Source: a gamma proteobacterium symbiont of Lucinoma myriamae
GTDB taxonomy: Bacteria > Pseudomonadota > Gammaproteobacteria > GRL18
DNA: 9,606 nt
Direction of reading: 5' to 3'
Assembly: GCA_025655635.1 (NCBI GenBank)
Contig: JAHXIM010000044.1
Location: 1-9,606, forward strand
In this document: positions 1-5,505 of the stretch, in pieces
Layout of the letters: every line of letters begins with the position of its first letter
Position numbering within the stretch: the first letter of the stretch is position 1
Program-made: the position numbers and the translations under genes
The notes under the pieces: model-generated
The model's input: the letters and a program-made list of their open reading frames with translations, nothing else
What the model was told of the DNA's origin: nothing
Database searches by the model: none

Positions 1-89
1 ATTTGATCAGGAACAATTAAATTACAATTAATGTTGTACGATAATCTATCAATTCATGATGATTATCTTTTTTCAGGGTCGACTAATTA
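1..89 (+). repeat. Left copy of terminal inverted repeat (lipocalin gene fragment)
   Basis: Bases 1-89 match the reverse complement of 9518-9606 with only four mismatches (positions 18, 51, 78 and 86), and the match runs to the very edge at both ends, so the repeat may continue outside the window. Read on the plus strand from the ATG at 31, this copy encodes the same peptide start as the right-hand gene (LMLYDNLSIHDDYLFSGST) but stops at a TAG at 88-90, where the homology also ends. It is therefore a short dead remnant of a CrtC/AttH-type lipocalin gene. Two of the mismatches (51 and 78) are silent third-codon changes. The sequence shows the repeat directly; its origin (duplication, inversion or assembly effect) is not visible. 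Confidence 0.85.
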
Positions 90-90
90 G
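31..90 (+). pseudogene. Truncated lipocalin-like (CrtC/AttH) gene remnant
   Basis: A 19-codon open frame starts at ATG 31 and stops at TAG 88-90. It encodes MLYDNLSIHDDYLFSGSTN, identical except for its last residue to the first 19 residues encoded by the minus-strand gene at 9576-9292. The homology to that gene ends at base 89, where unrelated sequence leading to nhaD begins. The rest of the lipocalin domain (the YWEG and GYLEMTGY motifs) is missing. It is almost certainly non-functional. It could supply part of the nhaD promoter region. Confidence 0.6.
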
Positions 91-99
91 CCCTATAAG
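70..99 (+). promoter_or_regulatory. Candidate nhaD promoter across the repeat junction
   Basis: A TTTTCA box (70-75) and a TATAAG box (94-99) are spaced by 18 bases, giving a plausible sigma-70 promoter with a start near 106 and a leader of about 20 bases before nhaD. The -35 box lies inside the lipocalin repeat and the -10 box in unique sequence. Each box is an imperfect match, so this is a weak prediction. A promoter outside the window is possible. Confidence 0.3.
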
Positions 100-127
100 A
101 ATTAACAAATAAGAGAATTTACCTATT

Positions 128-1627
128 ATGTATAAAAATTATAGACGAATCAGCCTGACATCACTTCTTGCGTTTTTATTTTTAGTTTTACCATTTTCTA
201 TGGTTATGGCTTCAGGCGGCGACACTGCTGTTGATCTCACCACCACAACTTACGGCATTATCGCCGTTATTGTCTTCATAATTGCCTACAGTCTGGTCAT
301 CGGTGAAGAATTTCTACATATGAGAAAATCAAAGCCCGTTCTAGTGGCTGCCGGAGTTATCTGGATATTAGTAGGCATGGCCTACAATACCATCGGTGAA
401 CCTCATGCAGCAGGCATTGCCGTTAAGCATAATATTGAAGAATATGCCGAGTTATTACTTTTCCTTTTAGCAGCAATGACCTACATTAATGCCCTTGAAG
501 AAAGAAATGTCTTTGATGCCTTACGCGCCTGGCTAGTATCCAGAGGTTATTCACTTAAAATGGTGTTCTGGATCACAGGTCTGCTGGCTTTTGTCATATC
601 CCCCATTGCAGACAATCTGACAACAGCCTTGCTGATGGCAGCTGTAGCCATGTCTGTCGGTGCCGGAAATACCAAATTTATTGTTCTCGCATGTATAAAT
701 ATCGTGGTTGCAGCCAATGCTGGTGGTGCATTCAGTCCATTTGGTGATATTACCACTCTGATGGTCTGGCAAAAAGGCATTGTTCAATTTGATCAATTCC
801 TGGTCTTATTTATTCCCTCATTAGTTAACTGGCTCATCCCTGCCGCTATCATGTCTTTTTCTGTACCAAAAGGTAATCCTGAACCCATTGAATCCGACGT
901 CGTTGTCAAACATGGCGGTTATGTCATGATTGGCCTGTTCCTCTTTACCATCGCAATGGCCGTCAGTTTCCATAACTTCTTACATTTACCTCCAGTACTC
1001 GGCATGATGACAGGCCTGGGTGTACTCAAGTTATTTGCTTATTATCTTAAAATAAAAGAACACGGCACAGCTGATGCTGAGTCAATAGAAGATGCTGATA
1101 TGAAAGATGCCGTATTACATGTTGAAGGCCAGTCAAAAAATTATGATATTTTTCATATTCTTGCCCGTGCCGAGTGGGACACTCTGATGTTTTTCTACGG
1201 CGTTATTTTATGTGTCGGCGGTTTAGGTACTTTAGGCTATCTTGCTATGATTTCTGAGATGATGTATATCGGTGAAGGTGTTATGGGCACAGGCATTACC
1301 GGAGCCAATATTATTGTCGGTGTACTTTCTGCAATCGTTGATAATATTCCGGTAATGTTTGCAGTACTAACCATGAACCCTGATATGTCCCTGGGCCAGT
1401 GGCTGCTGGTCACATTAACAGCCGGTGTCGGCGGTTCTATGCTGTCCATTGGTTCAGCGGCAGGCGTAGCACTGATGGGTCAGGCCAGAGGCATGTACAC
1501 CTTCTTTGCTCATATGAAATGGTCATGGGCCATTGCTTTAGGCTATGCAGCCAGTATCTGGGTACATATGCTCATTAATGCTGACTTAATGGATGTTGCT
1601 ATTAACAGTGCCAAAACTATGAATTAG
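128..1627 (+). CDS. nhaD: NhaD-type Na+/H+ antiporter
   Basis: This encodes a 499-residue polytopic inner-membrane protein of the NhaD branch of the ion transporter superfamily. The family exports Na+ (and Li+) in exchange for protons, supporting salt tolerance and pH homeostasis. Residues 8-30 form a hydrophobic signal-like segment ending near VMA/SGG, followed by about a dozen membrane segments. Conserved-looking polar motifs inside membrane segments are ISPIADNLTTA (158-167, with Asp162 and Asn163), SPFGDITT (203-210, Asp207) and VDNIPVMF (404-411, Asp405). IGSAAGVALMGQARG (441-455) is also typical. An acidic hydrophilic loop lies at about 310-345. The length is normal for the family. The ATG is preceded by a weak AAGAGA about 12 bases upstream. 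It is a single-gene unit converging on sppA at a shared terminator. The ion specificity is inferred from the family only. Confidence 0.95.
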   Translation: MYKNYRRISLTSLLAFLFLVLPFSMVMASGGDTAVDLTTTTYGIIAVIVFIIAYSLVIGEEFLHMRKSKPVLVAAGVIWILVGMAYNTIGEPHAAGIAVKHNIEEYAELLLFLLAAMTYINALEERNVFDALRAWLVSRGYSLKMVFWITGLLAFVISPIADNLTTALLMAAVAMSVGAGNTKFIVLACINIVVAANAGGAFSPFGDITTLMVWQKGIVQFDQFLVLFIPSLVNWLIPAAIMSFSVPKGNPEPIESDVVVKHGGYVMIGLFLFTIAMAVSFHNFLHLPPVLGMMTGLGVLKLFAYYLKIKEHGTADAESIEDADMKDAVLHVEGQSKNYDIFHILARAEWDTLMFFYGVILCVGGLGTLGYLAMISEMMYIGEGVMGTGITGANIIVGVLSAIVDNIPVMFAVLTMNPDMSLGQWLLVTLTAGVGGSMLSIGSAAGVALMGQARGMYTFFAHMKWSWAIALGYAASIWVHMLINADLMDVAINSAKTMN

Positions 1628-1647
1628 TCTATTATTACAAAGCACAC

Positions 1648-1689
1648 AAAAAAACCCTCATAGCTGCAGTTGCTATGAGGGCTTTTTTT
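1648..1689. terminator. Bidirectional intrinsic terminator between nhaD and sppA
   Basis: A perfect 10-bp stem pairs CCCTCATAGC (1655-1664) with GCTATGAGGG (1672-1681) around a 7-base loop. Seven T follow on the plus strand (1683-1689), and seven A precede the stem (1648-1654), which read as a T tract on the minus strand. It can therefore end nhaD transcripts from the left and the rluC-HAD-sppA transcript from the right. Confidence 0.93.
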
Positions 1690-1726
1690 ATCTACAACTA
1701 AAAACCAGCAATGTAGCTATAGAGGC

Positions 1727-2719
1727 TTAGCGTAATTGTGGTGCTGTACCAAAACCACTGATTTCTGCCATTTGAGTTGCAATTGATGCACCGATTTTTT
1801 TAGCAAAACGGTCAAGAAAAGCTTCAGAGACGGTAAAATCTTTTATCTCTTCAGCACCAATCACTTCACGTGCAACATAACTGGTACTACCCAGCTTATC
1901 CACCAAACCTAACTCCAGGGATTGCTCACCCGTCCAGACATAGCCACTAAAGAGTAATGGATCATCTTTAAGTTTATCACCACGTCCTTTTTTAACGACC
2001 TCAACGAACTGTTCATGAATATTGGCTAACATCGATTTTGCATGAAGCACATCATTTTCTTTAGGCTCAGTAAATGGGTCAAGAAAACCTTTATGCTCAC
2101 CTGCGGTATACAAACGTCGGGTCACACCCAGTTTATCAATAACATTTTCAAAGCCGAAACCATTCATTAAGACGCCGATTGAACCAACCATACTGCCCTT
2201 GTCCGCATAAATTTCATCAGCTGCAGTAGCAATATAATAACCACCAGAAGCACACACATCAGCAATAACTGCATAAACCTTTATCTCAGGATGAAGCGCT
2301 TTAAAACGATAAATTTCATCATTGATGTAACCAGACTGAACGGGACTGCCGCCTGGGGTATTCATCCGTAAAATTACACCTTTGGTTTTTTTATCATCAA
2401 AAGCATCACGTAGTGCGGTCACAATATAATCAGCACTGGCTTCTGAGTCAGATGATATAACACCTTTAACATCAATGACTGCAGTATGTTTATCGCTGCC
2501 TTTTTCTAATGATGCCGGATCAAAAGGTGAATAAACTAAAACAGCCAGACCCACAATATAAGCTAAAAAAGCCAGTTTAAAAAAAATACCCCAGCGACGA
2601 GTGGTACGCTTCTCCTTTAGCGAAGCCAACGCCAGATCTTCAACCAGTTTTTTCTCCCAACCGTCATTACTGGTCATCTTGTCATAATTTTCATTAAGTT
2701 TAACTTCATCTTTATCCAT
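1727..2719 (-). CDS. sppA: S49 family signal peptide peptidase (SppA, short form)
   Basis: This encodes a membrane-anchored serine protease of family S49, which in this family cleaves leftover signal peptides within the membrane. I chose the ATG at 2719 (330 residues): an AGGA sits 9 bases upstream at 2732-2729. A GTG eight codons upstream (2743) would put that AGGA inside the gene. A charged N-terminus is followed by one membrane helix (about 45-64, FFKLAFLAYIVGLAVLV) and then the protease domain. Visible motifs are RMNTPGGSP (118-126), the nucleophile region CASGGYY (156-162, Ser158), and Lys210 in AGEHKGF, which aligns with the catalytic Lys of Bacillus-type single-domain SppA. The length fits the short SppA form rather than the roughly 600-residue E. 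coli form. It is the last gene of the rluC-HAD-sppA unit, 71 bases after the HAD gene. Confidence 0.93.
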   Translation of the reverse strand: MDKDEVKLNENYDKMTSNDGWEKKLVEDLALASLKEKRTTRRWGIFFKLAFLAYIVGLAVLVYSPFDPASLEKGSDKHTAVIDVKGVISSDSEASADYIVTALRDAFDDKKTKGVILRMNTPGGSPVQSGYINDEIYRFKALHPEIKVYAVIADVCASGGYYIATAADEIYADKGSMVGSIGVLMNGFGFENVIDKLGVTRRLYTAGEHKGFLDPFTEPKENDVLHAKSMLANIHEQFVEVVKKGRGDKLKDDPLLFSGYVWTGEQSLELGLVDKLGSTSYVAREVIGAEEIKDFTVSEAFLDRFAKKIGASIATQMAEISGFGTAPQLR

Positions 2720-2728
2720 ATTCGATTT

Positions 2729-2732
2729 TCCT
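2729..2732 (-). promoter_or_regulatory. Ribosome binding site deciding the sppA start
   Basis: AGGA, followed by AAA, lies 9 bases upstream of the ATG at 2719 on the minus strand. It supports that ATG over the in-frame GTG at 2743, which has no comparable purine-rich site before it. Confidence 0.7.
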
Positions 2733-2790
2733 GAATTAATCACTATTATTTATTAAATGGGGCTGTTTGTTTGCAAAAAGAAGGGATTAT

Positions 2791-3453
2791 TTAATAATTA
2801 TCACAATTTAACAGCCACTCTGATAATTCGTTAATACTATCCACGCAGGATATTGGCGCATGTTTTAGAATGTCGGCTTTATCATGAACCCCGTAACTGA
2901 CTGCCAGCGCATCCATGCCAAGTGATTTTGCCATGAGCATATCATACTCAGTATCACCAACCATAATTGCATCATCTGCCATCACACCAAATTCATCTAA
3001 CAATTCTTCTAACATCTGCGGATGCGGTTTAGAGCGAGCCTCATCAGCACAACGGCTACCATGAAAGAGTGTTTTTAAACCTGTTTCAAGCAACACGGGA
3101 TCTAGACCTCTGCGTGCTTTACCCGTCGCAATAGCCAGCATAAACCCTTTGTCGATTAATTGCTGCAGCATGAGTCTCACATCGGTAAATAATCCTGAAG
3201 GTGTATCATTCGCGGTAATAAAATGATAGCGGTAACGATCAGCAAAGTGGGTAACCTGAGCATCCTGTAACTGTGGGTAAAGGCTTAAAACCGCTTCATT
3301 GAGACCCAGACCAATAACATTTTTCAGAGTATTTTCTGTTAAAGGCTGTAATTGCATTTCCTCGGCTGCACATTGCAGACAGGCAACAATTCTTGCCTGA
3401 GAATCCATAAGAGTGCCATCCCAGTCAAAAATAATTAATTTATACGCGGGCAT
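2791..3453 (-). CDS. HAD-IA family hydrolase, phosphoglycolate phosphatase-like
   Basis: This encodes a 220-residue cytoplasmic phosphatase of the haloacid dehalogenase superfamily. All four HAD motifs are visible: motif I FDWDGT (9-14, nucleophile Asp10 and acid/base Asp12), motif II Thr110 in AIATGKAR, motif III Lys142 in SKPHP, and motif IV GDTEYDM (166-172, Asp167 and Asp171). A helical cap occupies about residues 15-90, as in the Gph/PGP subgroup. The substrate cannot be read from sequence; phosphoglycolate is the usual family guess, and nucleotide or other sugar phosphates are possible. It lies between rluC (66-base gap) and sppA (71-base gap) on the same strand, the same order I recall from Pseudomonas (rluC, HAD, sppA). 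No strong ribosome binding site precedes the ATG. Confidence 0.92.
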   Translation of the reverse strand: MPAYKLIIFDWDGTLMDSQARIVACLQCAAEEMQLQPLTENTLKNVIGLGLNEAVLSLYPQLQDAQVTHFADRYRYHFITANDTPSGLFTDVRLMLQQLIDKGFMLAIATGKARRGLDPVLLETGLKTLFHGSRCADEARSKPHPQMLEELLDEFGVMADDAIMVGDTEYDMLMAKSLGMDALAVSYGVHDKADILKHAPISCVDSINELSEWLLNCDNY

Positions 3454-3519
3454 TATTTCTACTTTATGTTAGTTAAAATGAATATGAGTAAATATCTGAT
3501 ATACCATGAATAGTGGCAG

Positions 3520-4470
3520 CTATTTTGTTAAAGTCAGTAAAAATTGTTCTAAATCAGCACTTAATGGTGCTTTAATCGTAATTTGTTTGTGCAAATCAGG
3601 GTGTTTAAATGAGATTTGCGCTGAATGCAAAAATAAGCGTTTAAGCCCTCTGTCTTTAAGGCGTTGATTACACGCATAATTACCATATTTACTATCCCCT
3701 GCTACATTGTGACCAATATATTTTGCATGCACACGGATCTGATGGGTACGGCCAGTAATAATTTTTACTTCAGCCAGTACCGAGTCATTAAAACGCTCCA
3801 GAATACTAAAAAAGCTGGTTGACTCTTTACCTTTTTGATCCACTCGAACAAATCGTTCTCCGGATTTTAGCTCTTCACGTAACAAAGGTGCAGTTACTTT
3901 TTGTTTTTTAAAATCAGGCAAACCGCATAACAGAGCCAGATAACGCTTATCTGTTTGTCTCTTGCGTAATAAATCCTGCACTGCGATAAGTGCACTGCGT
4001 TTTTTGGCAATCAATAAGCACCCAGAGGTATCTTTATCAAGCCTGTGGATGAGTTCTAAAAACTTTTCATCCGGCTTCAAAGCCCGTATGGCTTCAATAA
4101 TGCCATAACTTACACCGCTGCCGCCATGAACAGCAACACCACTGGGTTTATTGATGGCCAGTAAACTTGAATCCTCAAAAATAATAGAGTTCTCAATTAA
4201 AGTTAATAATGAACGTCCAGGTGCGGGCAAAACCTTTTTTTCAGTTAATGAAACCGGTGGGATTCTAACACTATCGCCATATTGGAGCTTATATGTTTGT
4301 TTAATCCTGCCTTTATTGACTCTCACTTCACCCTTACGAATAATTTTATATATGTGTCCCCTGGGTACACCTTTTAGCTGATTTAACAGAAAGTTATCAA
4401 TTCTCTGCCCTGCGTTGTTGGCATTAATTTCAACAAATCTGACTGAATGTGTTATTTTTTTATGATTCAT
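3520..4470 (-). CDS. rluC: 23S rRNA pseudouridine synthase RluC
   Basis: This 316-residue enzyme isomerises uridines to pseudouridine in 23S rRNA; E. coli RluC modifies positions 955, 2504 and 2580. An N-terminal S4 RNA-binding domain (about 20-80, with GQRIDNFL and the RKGEVRVNKGR stretch) is followed by the RluA-family catalytic domain. The catalytic motif HRLDKDTSG lies at 142-150 with Asp145, and GRTHQIRVH at 240-248. The AINKPSGVAVHGG segment (105-117) is also typical. Length and domain order match RluC; the divergence from rne and the HAD gene downstream support RluC over RluD or RluA. It is the first gene of the minus-strand unit, with a 1,035-base intergenic region upstream. The ribosome binding site before its ATG is weak. 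Confidence 0.95.
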   Translation of the reverse strand: MNHKKITHSVRFVEINANNAGQRIDNFLLNQLKGVPRGHIYKIIRKGEVRVNKGRIKQTYKLQYGDSVRIPPVSLTEKKVLPAPGRSLLTLIENSIIFEDSSLLAINKPSGVAVHGGSGVSYGIIEAIRALKPDEKFLELIHRLDKDTSGCLLIAKKRSALIAVQDLLRKRQTDKRYLALLCGLPDFKKQKVTAPLLREELKSGERFVRVDQKGKESTSFFSILERFNDSVLAEVKIITGRTHQIRVHAKYIGHNVAGDSKYGNYACNQRLKDRGLKRLFLHSAQISFKHPDLHKQITIKAPLSADLEQFLLTLTK

Positions 4471-4516
4471 CTAATATTTCTATGATTTTACATTGATGGA
4501 ATTGATTTCAACTGTT

Positions 4517-4545
4517 ATATTAGCTCAGTTATAATCTTCAGTTAA
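4517..4545 (-). promoter_or_regulatory. Candidate rluC promoter
   Basis: On the minus strand TTAACT (4545-4540) and TAATAT (4522-4517) are separated by 17 bases, each matching four of six sigma-70 consensus positions. Transcription would start near 4510, giving a leader of about 40 bases before rluC. In such AT-rich DNA matches of this quality arise by chance. Confidence 0.28.
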
Positions 4546-4785
4546 TTCGTTACTTATACTTTTGCGTTTATTAACTAGTTACAAACTCATTAAGTCACTG
4601 AAAGAAGTGAAGCAATAAATCTAACGATTGAAGATAAACTTATTTGTTAAACATCCGGCTATTTCTAGTTGAAGTGATTTTACCCAATTTTGGTTAAAGT
4701 TACGATTAATAGAATCCAGTTTAATCAAATAAACATCATGAACTATTTTTTTTTGATATTGGTGATGTGATTATTGCAAGTTAAG

Positions 4786-4860
4786 GCATCTATTTTAAAG
4801 ATGCACGTTAAATGTTGCACAGCAATGGAAAAACACGCCAGCTGAATTTAGTTGGTGTTT
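4786..4860 (+). other. Pair of stem-loops in the rluC-rne intergenic region
   Basis: GCATCT (4786-4791) pairs with AGATGC (4799-4804) around 7 bases. About 25 bases later AAACACGCCAGCT (4831-4843) pairs with AGTTGGTGTTT (4850-4860) through 11 pairs, including one G-T, with two bulged bases and a 6-base loop. There is no T tract directly after, so this is not an obvious terminator. It could be an RNA structure, a protein-binding site or chance. Confidence 0.35.
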
Positions 4861-5052
4861 AAACCAATTACTCCAATTTTTGACAATAATCATACAAATT
4901 TAAACCAAGTAAAATCATTAAAATTTTAAGCCATGAAATATAAATAATTTACAGCTCCTGTATAAAGTTTACAGAAAAAGTAACAAAAGACTTTTATATT
5001 CAGTTTACAAAACATTCAAGCGATGTTTTAAACAAGACTTTTCAACAGGTTA

Positions 5053-5067
5053 AATCTGTATCAGATT
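5053..5067. promoter_or_regulatory. Operator-like inverted repeat upstream of the rne promoter
   Basis: AATCTGTATCAGATT is a perfect 6-bp inverted repeat with a 3-base centre, ending about 45 bases before the extended -10 element at 5112-5120. Its size and place suit a dimeric regulator, but no regulator is identifiable here and AT-rich palindromes occur by chance. Confidence 0.3.
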
Positions 5068-5111
5068 GATTTTCGATACCTTAAACTGGATATTATTTAA
5101 GCCAAAATCAT

Positions 5112-5120
5112 TGATATAAT
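5112..5120 (+). promoter_or_regulatory. Extended -10 promoter for rne
   Basis: TGATATAAT is a perfect extended -10 element (TGnTATAAT). No good -35 box precedes it (only TTATTT at 5093-5098, spacer 16), which extended -10 promoters tolerate. Transcription would start near 5127, giving an rne leader of about 380 bases, close to the roughly 360-base leader known for E. coli rne. The element lies inside a 10-bp inverted repeat (5110-5119 with 5142-5151). A second, weaker extended -10 (TGGCATAAT, 5322-5330) could serve as an additional rne promoter. Confidence 0.55.
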
Positions 5121-5204
5121 CTATTAAAATAATTTATAACGTTATATCAATTTGATTAAAGCAGTCATTAAGTAAAGAACGATTTTTAGCAATTGGGTGT
5201 TGTT

Positions 5205-5259
5205 TAAATACATAAAGCTATGCGAATAAGACAATGCATACTAAGACCTTATGTATTTA
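5205..5259 (+). promoter_or_regulatory. rne: Two-part stem-loop in the predicted rne leader
   Basis: TAAATACATAA (5205-5215) pairs perfectly with TTATGTATTTA (5249-5259). Inside it, across an asymmetric internal loop, TATGC (5219-5223) pairs with GCATA (5236-5240) around a 12-base loop. The structure starts about 80 bases after the predicted transcription start and 300 bases before rne. E. coli uses leader hairpins for autoregulation of rne by RNase E; this may be a counterpart by position, but I see no sequence similarity that proves it. Confidence 0.45.
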
Positions 5260-5443
5260 TTTAATCAAAACATAATTTATTAGTACGATTTTTTATTTCT
5301 AAATTGTTTAATTTTAATTGCTGGCATAATTTTAACTTATAAGCATTTGATTAGTAACTAATTATTCAAGTACATTCGTAAAAAGTTATGTCGTTAAAAT
5401 AAAGAATTAGCTTTGTTCTAAGCATGTTACTTTTTCCTGACAC

Positions 5444-5477
5444 ATAAGCAATTTTGCTTATAAACTCTATATAGTTT
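5444..5477 (+). promoter_or_regulatory. rne: Tandem hairpins just upstream of the rne start
   Basis: ATAAGCAATTTTGCTTAT (5444-5461) can form an 8-bp stem, and AAACT (5462-5466) pairs with AGTTT (5473-5477) directly after it. They end 28 bases before the rne ATG. No T tract follows, so they are not a terminator. Since the rne start lacks a clear Shine-Dalgarno sequence, these hairpins may influence translation or RNase E binding. Confidence 0.4.
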
Positions 5478-5505
5478 GAGCCTCTGAAAATTTTGGTACA
5501 ACTAT

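Larger units (their letters stand above)
4471..5505. other. Long AT-rich intergenic region between divergent rluC and rne
   Basis: This 1,035-base stretch holds no convincing gene on either strand. The rluC-proximal end has a possible minus-strand promoter. The middle (4786-4860) has two stem-loops. From 5009 onward there are several inverted repeats, a perfect extended -10 element (5112-5120) and, downstream of it, stem-loops at 5205-5259 and 5444-5477. The rne-proximal part is best read as the rne promoter and a long 5' leader, since E. coli rne also has a leader of roughly 360 bases through which RNase E limits its own mRNA. The function of 4550-5000 is unknown. Confidence 0.8.

Noticed and set aside
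547..796. Two overlapping minus-strand open frames inside nhaD
   Set aside because: Both lie opposite strongly conserved antiporter coding sequence, have no start signals and no recognisable protein features; they are frame shadows.
2720..2743. Upstream GTG start for sppA (adds eight residues)
   Set aside because: The AGGA ribosome site lies between this GTG and the ATG at 2719 with ideal spacing to the ATG, so the extra residues are probably untranslated.
4151..4381. Plus-strand open frame of 76 codons inside rluC
   Set aside because: It is antisense to the S4 and early catalytic region of rluC, with no ribosome site and no family resemblance.
4530..4535. Plus-strand TATAAT next to rluC as an rne promoter
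   Set aside because: Its -35 partner is poor and it would imply a leader of nearly 1 kb; the extended -10 at 5112-5120 is a better candidate.
4880..4908. Consensus TTGACA as a plus-strand promoter
   Set aside because: No acceptable -10 box lies 16-18 bases downstream (sequences there are like AACCAA).
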